From positions 1-6,091 of the forward strand of contig JASLHQ010000191.1 of assembly GCA_030152265.1 (NCBI GenBank): a stretch of DNA of 6,091 nt. Direction: 5' to 3'. The position numbers and the translations under genes were made by a program. The notes beneath the pieces are model-generated. The model did no database searches. It was not told where the DNA came from and saw only the letters and a list, made by a program, of their open reading frames with translations. Positions within the stretch are counted from its first letter, which is position 1, and every line of letters starts with the position of its first letter. Positions 1 to 5,522 of the stretch are shown in pieces. The stretch comes from Savagea sp. (GTDB lineage Bacteria; Bacillota; Bacilli; Bacillales_A; Planococcaceae).

Positions 1-1
1 G

Positions 2-535
2 ATTATTACAGGTGAATCAAAAATACCTGTATACGGAAGTCGCATTCAAAAAGTGTATTTATCTCCTCAAGAAGTAGAGCCTTTAGAAGAGACTTTACAA
101 GCGATTGCGGAAGCGGATTACATTTTAATTGGACCGGGTAGTTTATATACGAGAATCATCCCGACTTTGCTCGTTCGCAAAGTGAAAGAGGCAGTCATTG
201 AAGCGCAGGCGAAAAAGGTGTATATTAGCAACTTGACGACACAAGTTGGCGAGACGGTACAATATACTGCTTCTGAACATGTAGAAGCATTGTACGATCA
301 TGTCGGTGAGCGTTTTTTACATACGGTCGTCCTGCATGAATCCGATCATTTTGATAAAATAAGCGATGCGCAATTACGAGAGAAAAAAATACGTTTCGTT
401 GAACATGATATGGAAGCTTTACAACATTTAGGTTTACATATTGCACGGGCGGATATCGCTTCGTATCGAAATGGTCGGATAGTTCATGATCCAGTAAAGT
501 TGGGGAATTGGTTTAAACAATTTTCATATGTGTAG
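2..535 (+). CDS. yvcK: YvcK family gluconeogenesis factor / UDP-sugar-binding protein, C-terminal part (5' end outside window)
   Basis: The reading frame is already open at base 2 and continues for 177 codons to a TAG at 533-535, so this is the C-terminal half or more of a protein that is usually about 315-330 residues. The GESKIP stretch at the very start and the GPGSLYT-x-IIP-x-LLV segment, followed by AKKVYISNLTTQVGET and YTASEH, are hallmarks of the YvcK/CofD-like fold. In Bacillus subtilis YvcK binds UDP-GlcNAc, is needed for growth on gluconeogenic carbon sources and helps to position PBP1. A GTG at 53 could be taken for a start, but the similarity to the family extends upstream of it, so it is an internal valine. 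whiA follows after 48 bases, matching the usual yvcJ-yvcK-whiA-crh order of Bacillales. Nothing indicates a broken gene. Confidence 0.93.
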   Translation: MITGESKIPVYGSRIQKVYLSPQEVEPLEETLQAIAEADYILIGPGSLYTRIIPTLLVRKVKEAVIEAQAKKVYISNLTTQVGETVQYTASEHVEALYDHVGERFLHTVVLHESDHFDKISDAQLREKKIRFVEHDMEALQHLGLHIARADIASYRNGRIVHDPVKLGNWFKQFSYV

Positions 536-583
536 TATAATGAATAGACGATATCGTATCGTGAACGGAAGGGAGAAATTCAA

Positions 584-1528
584 TTGTCATTCGCTTCAAA
601 AACGAAGAAAGAATTAACGCAAGTCGAAGCAGACGAATGTTGTTTAAAAGCAGAAACAGCTGCTTTCATTCGAATGAACGGTGTTCTATCTTTGTCCAAT
701 AAACAGTTGAGTTTAGATATTCAAACTGAAAACGCAGCAATTGCGAGGCGGATGTACTCTAATTTAAAAGCATTGTATCAAGTGGAGGTCGAGTTGCTCG
801 TCCGTCGCAAAATGCGTTTGAAAAAAAATAACGTGTACATTTGTCGCATACGTAAAGATGCGAAAAAAATATTAGAACAGCTAAGTATTTTAAAAGAAGG
901 ATTTCAATTTCAAAATGAAATTGATCCAAAGTTAATTCAAGATGATTGTTGCAAACGTTCTTATTTACGAGGGGCATTTTTAGCGGGAGGTTCGGTTAAC
1001 AATCCTGAAACATCATCCTATCATTTAGAAATTTTTTCAGTATATGAAGAACAGAGTAAAGCGCTCGTCGATTTGATGAACGTATACGATTTAAATGCGA
1101 AGTCAATCGAACGTAAAAAAGGCTATATCGCCTATTTAAAAGAAGCTGAGAAAATTTCCGACTTTCTCGGAATTGTCGGAGCTTATGTAGCACTTATGAA
1201 ATTTGAGGACGTCCGTATCATTCGTGACGTGCGAAATAGTGTGAATCGCCTCGTCAACTGTGAAACAGCGAATTTAAATAAGACGATTAGCGCAGCGCAA
1301 CGACAAGTTGAAAATATTAAATTAATTGAGCGAACGATCGGCATCGATGAACTGCCTGAGAGACTACAAGAAGTAGCGCGTCTACGAGTAGAACATCAAG
1401 ATGTCACGTTAAAAGAGCTCGGCGAAATGATTTCAGGTGGACCCGTCAGCAAATCTGGAATTAACCATCGCTTACGAAAAATCGAAGAAATTGCGAACAA
1501 TTTAAAAGAACATGAAAGTGTAAGATGA
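584..1528 (+). CDS. whiA: WhiA family DNA-binding protein (sporulation/cell division regulator)
   Basis: This 314-residue protein has the usual length of WhiA (B. subtilis YvcL is about the same). It begins with the family signature MSFASKTKKELT. The start codon is TTG at 584, served by an AAGGGAG ribosome site at 569-575; no ATG fits the signature. The N-terminal half carries two degenerate LAGLIDADG-type homing-endonuclease-like subdomains; the second is visible around residues 127-150 (YLRGAFLAGGSVNNPE, then YHLEI). The C-terminal helix-turn-helix is at about 273-302, with TLKELGEMI and PVSKSGINHRLRKI. WhiA binds DNA but is not a nuclease; in streptomycetes it activates sporulation genes, in Bacillus it affects division and chromosome segregation. 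The stop codon sits just before the crh ribosome site, so the two are co-transcribed. A TATAAT at 536-541, overlapping the yvcK stop, could be a weak internal promoter, but its -35 is poor. Confidence 0.96.
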   Translation: MSFASKTKKELTQVEADECCLKAETAAFIRMNGVLSLSNKQLSLDIQTENAAIARRMYSNLKALYQVEVELLVRRKMRLKKNNVYICRIRKDAKKILEQLSILKEGFQFQNEIDPKLIQDDCCKRSYLRGAFLAGGSVNNPETSSYHLEIFSVYEEQSKALVDLMNVYDLNAKSIERKKGYIAYLKEAEKISDFLGIVGAYVALMKFEDVRIIRDVRNSVNRLVNCETANLNKTISAAQRQVENIKLIERTIGIDELPERLQEVARLRVEHQDVTLKELGEMISGGPVSKSGINHRLRKIEEIANNLKEHESVR

Positions 1529-1542
1529 GGAGGAAAGACGAC

Positions 1543-1800
1543 ATGCGAGAGATAGAGACAACAGTTCAAATGAAGACAGGTTTACAAGCACGACAAGCGG
1601 CATTATTCGTTCAAGTAGCAAATCGATTTGCTTCTGATATTTTTTTAGAAAAGGACGGACGACGCGTCAACGCGAAAAGTATTATGGGTGTCATGAGCTT
1701 AGCGATCGCACGCGGGACGACAATCAAGCTTTTAGCGGAAGGTGCCGATGAAGAAAAGGCATTGGAAGAATTAGGAGAACTCGTTGAATCAGAAGAATAA
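1543..1800 (+). CDS. crh: Crh, HPr-like catabolite repression protein
   Basis: This 85-residue protein has the exact length of B. subtilis Crh. The start chosen is ATG 1543, which has a strong GAGGAGG site at 1527-1533; an in-frame ATG at 1525 lies inside that site and overlaps the whiA stop, and would add six residues unlike the family. The sequence shows KTGLQAR at 11-17, so the phosphocarrier histidine of HPr (His15) is Gln15, the defining feature of Crh; it cannot act in the sugar phosphotransferase chain. Ser46 is retained in NAKSIMG (43-49), the site used by HPr kinase; seryl-phosphorylated Crh binds CcpA as a corepressor in carbon catabolite repression. One oddity is Gln18 where HPr and Crh normally have proline (ARPA becomes ARQA). 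It is the last gene of the yvcK-whiA-crh unit, ending before a terminator. Confidence 0.95.
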   Translation: MREIETTVQMKTGLQARQAALFVQVANRFASDIFLEKDGRRVNAKSIMGVMSLAIARGTTIKLLAEGADEEKALEELGELVESEE

Positions 1801-1846
1801 GTATAAAAAGTAAATGGTCTTATCGAACATTCACTTTTACATGAAA

Positions 1847-1884
1847 AAAATCCTGAACAGAGCGAATGCTCGATTCAGGATTTT
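1847..1884. terminator. Bidirectional intrinsic terminator between crh and clpP
   Basis: AAAATCCTGAA (1847-1857) pairs perfectly with TTCAGGATTTT (1874-1884), and the inner GAGC (1860-1863) and GCTC (1868-1871) extend the stem around a GAAT loop. The A-run on the left and T-run on the right serve as U-tracts in the two directions, which fits the convergent genes on either side. A second, weaker inverted repeat at 1806-1838 precedes it on the crh side. Confidence 0.92.
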
Positions 1885-1891
1885 ATTTGTT

Positions 1892-2488
1892 TTATGCCAT
1901 TTTTTCGTCGTGACGTTCTACGATATGGTCGATTAAACCGTATTCGAGAGCACGTTCAGCTGTCATGAAGTTATCGCGATCTGTATCTTTCTCGATCACT
2001 TCTAACGGTTGACCTGTACGCTCTGCCATAATGCGGTTTAATTTGTCGCGTAAGAATAAGATACGTTTTGCAGCGATGTCGATTTCAGTCGCTTGACCTT
2101 GTGCGCCACCGAGTGGTTGGTGAATCATTACTTCAGCGTTTGGAAGAGCGAAACGTTTGCCTTTCGTACCCGCTGTTAATAAGAATGCACCCATTGAAGC
2201 AGCCATACCGATACAAATTGTTTGAATATCTGGTTTAATAAACTGCATCGTATCGTAAATCGCCATACCTGCTGTAATGCTTCCGCCAGGTGAGTTAATG
2301 TAGATTGAAATATCTTTGTCTGGATCTTCCGCTTCTAAGAAGAGAAGTTGTGCCACGATTGAGTTTGCTACGTTATCGTCGATTCCGCTACCAAGCATAA
2401 TGATGCGGTCTTTCAAAAGACGTGAGTAAATGTCGTAAGCACGCTCACCACGGCTCGTCTGTTCAATAACTGTTGGAATTAAGTTCAT
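1892..2488 (-). CDS. clpP: ATP-dependent Clp protease proteolytic subunit ClpP
   Basis: This 198-residue serine protease subunit assembles into two seven-membered rings and degrades proteins unfolded by ClpX, ClpC or ClpE in the cytoplasm. The start is ATG at 2488, giving the canonical N-terminus MNLIPTVIEQTSRGERAYDIY; the frame stays open upstream to 2554, but those 22 residues are unlike ClpP and precede the AAAAGGAGG site. The catalytic triad is complete: Ser98 in MAASMG, His123 in MIHQPLGG, and Asp172 in DTDRDNFM. The oxyanion-loop NSPGGS (65-70) is also present. It stands alone, transcribed toward crh, with its own promoter and a CtsR operator, as in other Bacillales where clpP is a heat-shock gene. 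Length and motifs are entirely normal. Confidence 0.98.
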   Translation of the reverse strand: MNLIPTVIEQTSRGERAYDIYSRLLKDRIIMLGSGIDDNVANSIVAQLLFLEAEDPDKDISIYINSPGGSITAGMAIYDTMQFIKPDIQTICIGMAASMGAFLLTAGTKGKRFALPNAEVMIHQPLGGAQGQATEIDIAAKRILFLRDKLNRIMAERTGQPLEVIEKDTDRDNFMTAERALEYGLIDHIVERHDEKMA

Positions 2489-2497
2489 GTAGTAGTT

Positions 2498-2506
2498 CCT
2501 CCTTTT
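2498..2506 (-). promoter_or_regulatory. clpP ribosome binding site
   Basis: On the - strand this reads AAAAGGAGG, nine bases before the ATG at 2488. It decides the start in favour of MNLIPT and against the longer open frame reaching 2554. Confidence 0.93.
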
Positions 2507-2571
2507 GAATAACTCGAACACTATCTTTTTTATTATATAGAAAGAAGTGCTCAAGTACTAGCTTTATACGT

Positions 2572-2600
2572 ATCATACACCTATGGTCAATGAAGGTCAA
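2572..2600 (-). promoter_or_regulatory. clpP sigma-A-type promoter
   Basis: On the - strand TTGACC (2600-2595) is followed after 17 bases by TATGAT (2577-2572), each one mismatch from consensus, giving a leader of about 75 bases. An alternative pairing uses the second TTGACC (2590-2585) and TATAAA (2568-2563) with a 16-base spacer. In both cases the -35 element lies within the CtsR box. Confidence 0.75.
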
Positions 2601-2601
2601 A
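2585..2601 (+). promoter_or_regulatory. CtsR operator (class III heat-shock box) for clpP
   Basis: The + strand reads GGTCAAT-GAA-GGTCAAA, a direct heptad repeat with a three-base spacer. The known CtsR consensus is RGTCAAA-NAN-RGTCAAA, so there is only one mismatch (the last base of the first heptad). It covers the clpP -35 region, which is where a CtsR repressor would block polymerase. CtsR itself is not in the window. Confidence 0.88.
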
Positions 2602-2730
2602 AGAAATGCATCGCGTAAAAATATGTTTCTTTTCTTCTAATGAAGGGAAAAATAACATATGTAAGTTTCCATTGTACTTTACTATTTTTTCAATGTGTAG
2701 AACGTTCGATACGTGAGGTCGAGCAATCAA

Positions 2731-2739
2731 TGTTAAAAT
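2731..2739 (+). promoter_or_regulatory. Candidate extended -10 element for gabD
   Basis: TG-T-TAAAAT is an extended -10 motif one base from TATAAT, about 48 bases before the gabD start codon. No good -35 hexamer lies at the right distance, so this would be a TGn-dependent or activator-dependent promoter. It is the best candidate in the 2602-2786 gap, which otherwise is AT-rich and holds only an imperfect inverted repeat at 2621-2660. Confidence 0.4.
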
Positions 2740-2786
2740 AGTTTACAGTAATTCAAAATCATTTTTTAAGAAAGAGGGGAAATGGA

Positions 2787-4217
2787 ATGGCAGTACAACA
2801 ATATTTGAACTACATTAATGGCGAATGGATCGGTCAAGATTTAGAGCAAAAAGAAGTTGTGAATCCAGCGACGTTAGAAGTAATAGCGCAAGTTCCATAT
2901 GGAGGGACTGAGCTTGCGAATCGCGCAACAGACGCAGCGGCAGAAGCGTTCAAAACGTGGAAGCAACTAACAGCAGAAGAGCGTAGTGATTACTTATATC
3001 GCTGGTACGAACTTGTGAAAGAAAACGAACTCGACATCGCGAAAATGATGACGACAGAGCAAGGGAAGCCACTCCAGGAAGCGCTCGGAGAAGTTCGTTA
3101 TGCGAACGGTTATATTTTATGGTACGCCGAAGAAGCGAAACGCATTTACGGGGAGACGATTCCGGCATCTCATCGCGATAAGCGTCTTCTCGTGCATCGT
3201 CAACCGATCGGTGTCGTCGCTGCGATTACACCTTGGAACTTCCCGGCAGCGATGATCACGCGTAAACTAGCACCAGCATTAGCGGCAGGTTGTACAGCAG
3301 TATTGAAGCCAGCACAGTACACACCAATCACAGCGATTACATTAATTGAACTCGCTGAACAAGCAGGAATTCCGAAAGGTGTACTGAACCTTGTAACAGG
3401 GAGCAGTAGCGAAATCGGAAAAGCGTGGAATGAAGATTCACGCGTCCGTAAGTTGACATTTACAGGTTCAACAGAAGTCGGAAAATTGTTGATGAAAGAT
3501 GCAGCAGATACGATGAAAAAAATATCGCTCGAACTCGGTGGTCACGCACCGTTCATCATTTTAAAAGATGCGGATCTCGACCGAGCGGTAGAAGGAGTTC
3601 TCGCTTCGAAATTCCGTAACGCAGGACAAACGTGTATTTGTACGAACCGCGTCTTCGTCCATGAATCGATTGAAGAACAATTCGTTACACGTTTAACGGA
3701 AGCGGTAAAGAAATTTAAAATCGGTAACGGTTTAGACGAAGGGACAGATATCGGTCCTTTAATTGACGAAGCAGCACTCGACAAAGTAGATGAGCAAGTG
3801 AAAGATGCCGTAGCGAAAGGTGCGAAAGTGACAATCGGCGGAGAACGTCCGAACCTTGAAGGATTTTACTATGAACCGACTGTCATTTCAAACGTTCAAG
3901 ATAATATGTTATGTATGTACGAAGAAACATTCGGTCCGCTCGTACCTGTGACACCATTTAAAACGATCGATGAGGCTGTAGAACGCGCAAACAACTCTCC
4001 GTTCGGTTTAGCGGCGTACGTATTCACGACAAACTTAACGGAAGCGATTCGTGTGAGCGAAGCGTTAGAATACGGAATTGTCGGCTTAAATGATGGTGCG
4101 CCATCAACGCCACAAGCGCCATTCGGTGGATTTAAAGAAAGTGGTCTCGGTCGTGAAGGTGGTCGTCAAGGGATTGAAGACTATTTAGAAACGAAATTTA
4201 TTTCAATCCGACTTTAA
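2787..4217 (+). CDS. gabD: Succinate-semialdehyde dehydrogenase (NAD(P)+), aldehyde dehydrogenase family
   Basis: This 476-residue protein has the full length of a class-I-like aldehyde dehydrogenase. Cofactor motifs are ITPWNFP (147-153), LKPA (173-176) and FTGSTEVG (225-232); the general base is Glu249 in LELGG, and the nucleophile is Cys283 in FRNAGQTCICTNR. Three points favour succinate semialdehyde as substrate: the GQTCxC motif with a second cysteine two residues on (Cys285), Arg277 six residues before the nucleophile (the carboxylate-binding position in human SSADH), and Ser440 in the substrate loop. The ending APFGGFKESGLGREGGRQGIEDYLE is typical of GabD. The enzyme would oxidise succinate semialdehyde to succinate at the end of 4-aminobutyrate breakdown; no gabT is in the window, so a related semialdehyde is possible. 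The start ATG 2787 has an AGAGGGG site at 2774-2779. A GntR regulator lies convergently downstream. Confidence 0.9.
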   Translation: MAVQQYLNYINGEWIGQDLEQKEVVNPATLEVIAQVPYGGTELANRATDAAAEAFKTWKQLTAEERSDYLYRWYELVKENELDIAKMMTTEQGKPLQEALGEVRYANGYILWYAEEAKRIYGETIPASHRDKRLLVHRQPIGVVAAITPWNFPAAMITRKLAPALAAGCTAVLKPAQYTPITAITLIELAEQAGIPKGVLNLVTGSSSEIGKAWNEDSRVRKLTFTGSTEVGKLLMKDAADTMKKISLELGGHAPFIILKDADLDRAVEGVLASKFRNAGQTCICTNRVFVHESIEEQFVTRLTEAVKKFKIGNGLDEGTDIGPLIDEAALDKVDEQVKDAVAKGAKVTIGGERPNLEGFYYEPTVISNVQDNMLCMYEETFGPLVPVTPFKTIDEAVERANNSPFGLAAYVFTTNLTEAIRVSEALEYGIVGLNDGAPSTPQAPFGGFKESGLGREGGRQGIEDYLETKFISIRL

Positions 4218-4237
4218 TGCGAAATGCTGTTCTATGT

Positions 4238-4279
4238 AAAAAAACGAAGCTTGCTCTAGTTAGAGTAGCTTCGTTTTTT
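4238..4279. terminator. Bidirectional intrinsic terminator between gabD and the GntR gene
   Basis: A seven-A run (4238-4244) and CGAAGCT-tg-CTCTA on the left pair with TAGAG-TAGCTTCG on the right, followed by six T (4274-4279). The stem has one small internal bulge and a two-base loop centre. Its A and T flanks allow it to end both convergent transcripts. Confidence 0.92.
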
Positions 4280-4282
4280 ATT

Positions 4283-4936
4283 TTACGATTGATACGTTTC
4301 TCGAAAAGTGTGTAACGTATTCATTTTATGTTCACGTGCCGCTCGTTCAATTACGACGAATGACGCTTCGTCTCGGAATAGTTGTAACAGTTGTTCATGT
4401 TCTTGAATCGTATGAGAGGTGCGCGGTGGAAAGAACGTTAATCCATTTTGTCTCACAATATCTAAACGTTCCCAAAGTTCTCGAATATTACGAATGAGTG
4501 GTTCATTCGGACAATGTTGATAAATTGTATAGTGAAACAATCGGTTCGTCTTTTGCGCTTCCTCTGTTTCATATTGTTCGAGCTGATGTTTCATTTGTAA
4601 ATTGATAGCGGTCAATTGATCAATCGTTTTTTCTGTCACGTATGTAGCAGATAAAGCAGTAGCATATCCTTCGAGTACTGCTAACAGTTCTAACGTTTGT
4701 TCAAAATCTTGTTTGTTAATGTCTTTCACGATAGCGCCAACGTTTGGCTCATATTCAATTAATTGTTCAGATTCCAGTTGATGAATCGCTTCGCGTACTG
4801 GAATATGACTTGAATTGACCTCCTTTGCGATTTGATCGATCACAACTCGTTGTCCCGCTACGTAAGTGCCATCTAAAATTCTTGAACGTATTACATAGTA
4901 TGCATATTGTCGTTTGTTCATTTTTGTATTTTTCAT
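4283..4936 (-). CDS. GntR family transcriptional regulator, FCD (FadR-type) subfamily
   Basis: The protein has an N-terminal winged helix-turn-helix (about residues 9-72; recognition segment HIPVREAIHQLESEQLIEYE) and a C-terminal all-helical FCD ligand domain (about 78-212). FCD metal/ligand residues are visible: Asn131 and His135 in NRLFHYTIY, His180 in IQEHEQ and His203 in AAREHKM, so a metal-assisted carboxylate effector is plausible. The frame has possible ATGs at 4942, 4936 and 4921; none has a Shine-Dalgarno sequence. I chose 4936 (217 residues) because the promoter would place the transcript start at about that base. It faces gabD and shares its terminator, so it may regulate gabD, but no operator shared by both was found. 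The effector is unknown. Confidence 0.88.
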   Translation of the reverse strand: MKNTKMNKRQYAYYVIRSRILDGTYVAGQRVVIDQIAKEVNSSHIPVREAIHQLESEQLIEYEPNVGAIVKDINKQDFEQTLELLAVLEGYATALSATYVTEKTIDQLTAINLQMKHQLEQYETEEAQKTNRLFHYTIYQHCPNEPLIRNIRELWERLDIVRQNGLTFFPPRTSHTIQEHEQLLQLFRDEASFVVIERAAREHKMNTLHTFRETYQS

Positions 4937-4942
4937 AATCAT

Positions 4943-4971
4943 AATATAACTTATTACAAATATTGTTTCAA
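4943..4971 (-). promoter_or_regulatory. GntR gene promoter with possible operator in the spacer
   Basis: On the - strand TTGAAA (4971-4966), a 17-base spacer and TATATT (4948-4943) form a strong sigma-A-type promoter. The +1 would fall near 4936, on an ATG of the gene. Within the spacer, ACAA-ATA-TTGT (4956-4966) is a short dyad that could serve autoregulation; that part is a guess. Confidence 0.65.
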
Positions 4972-5057
4972 CTGTATAATTTGGGATAAATTAAAAGGAG
5001 GGAATGCTCGATATTTTAGATGTAAGTGAAGTGGAATGTTCCATTTTTATTTGGACA

Positions 5058-5086
5058 TTGCGAAAAAATCGCAATTTCGCTATAAT
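5058..5086 (+). promoter_or_regulatory. tRNA-Arg promoter
   Basis: TTGCGA (5058-5063), a 17-base spacer and a perfect TATAAT (5081-5086) place transcription start at about 5093, only a few bases before the mature tRNA end. An inverted repeat ATTGCGA-AAAAA-TCGCAAT (5057-5075) covers the -35 and half of the spacer. Confidence 0.75.
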
Positions 5087-5097
5087 AGTAAAAGTCT

Positions 5098-5169
5098 GTC
5101 CCTATAGTGTAATGGATAACACGCAAGATTCCGGTTCTTGAAATCCGGGTTCGACTCCTGGTAGGGGCG
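5098..5169 (+). tRNA. tRNA-Arg (anticodon CCG)
   Basis: The cloverleaf folds fully in 72 bases. The acceptor stem is GTCCCTA (5098-5104) with TAGGGGC (5162-5168), including one G-T pair; the D stem is GTGT/ACAC (5107-5110, 5119-5122); the anticodon stem is CAAGA/TCTTG (5124-5128, 5136-5140). The seven-base anticodon loop TTCCGGT has U33 and anticodon CCG at 5131-5133, which reads the arginine codon CGG. The variable loop has four bases, and the T arm is CCGGG-TTCGACT-CCTGG (5145-5161). The discriminator is G5169. CCA is not encoded (the next bases are TAA), so it must be added after transcription. It is a single-gene unit with its own promoter and terminator. Confidence 0.96.
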
Positions 5170-5183
5170 TAATTAATAACGAG

Positions 5184-5228
5184 AAGAAATCTAAAATGAG
5201 GAATCCTCATTTTAGATTTCTTTATTTT
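5184..5228 (+). terminator. Terminator of tRNA-Arg (19-bp near-perfect palindrome)
   Basis: Bases 5184-5202 are the exact reverse complement of 5204-5222, with a single A at the centre, so the RNA forms a stem of about 18 pairs with a tiny loop. A T-rich tail (TTTATTTT, 5221-5228) follows. It lies 15 bases after the tRNA end and is much longer than an ordinary terminator stem. Confidence 0.88.
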
Positions 5229-5357
5229 GAAGTGCTTTATGGATTGAATCAAAAATAAAATTCAAAATATATTTCGCAATGTTCTCTATGTTTAGCGGGT
5301 TTGAGCGCATTGAAAATACTTTCAAAACAAAATATTCAGAAAAGTTAATAAAAAGTG
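5229..5357. other. AT-rich gap without recognised gene
   Basis: The stretch from the tRNA to the next start codon (5170-5683) has no gene. Its RNA and promoter elements are listed separately. This part is AT-rich and shows only two short inverted repeats built on TTGAA: TTGAAT/ATTCAA (5244-5249, 5260-5265) and TTGAAA-ATAC-TTTCAA (5310-5325). I see no coding signal in it. Confidence 0.6.
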
Positions 5358-5386
5358 TTGACTTTCAAAAAAGCATCTTGTATAGT
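5358..5386 (+). promoter_or_regulatory. Promoter of the riboswitch-controlled transcript
   Basis: TTGACT (5358-5363), a 17-base spacer and TATAGT (5381-5386) are each one mismatch from the sigma-A consensus. Transcription would start near 5393, about 23 bases before the riboswitch aptamer. Confidence 0.85.
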
Positions 5387-5415
5387 TGGACTTAAGCTTT
5401 TCAACTACATAGTTT

Positions 5416-5522
5416 TTCCTTATCCAGAGCAGGGGAGGAATCTGGTCCTACGATCCTGCGGCAACCAGTACGAGAGTACAATGGTGCCAATTCCAGCAAG
5501 CATTCGCTTGAAAGATAAGGAA
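5416..5522 (+). ncRNA. SAM-I (S-box) riboswitch aptamer
   Basis: The RNA binds S-adenosylmethionine and controls the downstream gene at the level of transcription. P1 is a perfect nine-pair helix, TTCCTTATC (5416-5424) with GATAAGGAA (5514-5522). P2 is GCAGG (5429-5433) with CCTGC (5455-5459), followed by the conserved GCGGCAACC. P3 is CCA-GTAC with GTAC-AA-TGG around a GAGA loop (5465-5484). The strongly conserved joining segment GGTGCCAATTCCAGCA is at 5483-5498. P4 is CAAGC-ATTC-GCTTG (5497-5510), and GAAAGATAAGG closes the element. Every S-box helix and conserved block is in place, so the assignment is firm. Confidence 0.96.

Noticed and set aside
225..446. Antisense frames inside yvcK, whiA and gabD
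   Set aside because: Each overlaps a well-recognised gene, lacks a ribosome site and resembles no protein family.
548..557. Palindrome ACGATATCGT between yvcK and whiA
   Set aside because: Ten bases only, no hairpin loop and no U-tract; not enough to call an operator or terminator.
2489..2554. N-terminal extension of ClpP to ATG 2554
   Set aside because: It would include the ribosome site, and the mature family begins at MNLIPT.
5098..5169. tRNA as an attachment site for an integrated element
   Set aside because: No integrase, no repeated tRNA 3' end and no foreign genes follow; the downstream sequence is a terminator and a riboswitch.
5016..5252. 78-codon frame on the - strand
   Set aside because: It is antisense to the tRNA and both arms of its terminator; no ribosome site or recognisable protein.
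5466..5478. AGTACGAGAG resembling the sarcin-ricin loop of 23S rRNA
   Set aside because: It is the P3 hairpin of the riboswitch with a GAGA loop; the flanking sequence is not rRNA.
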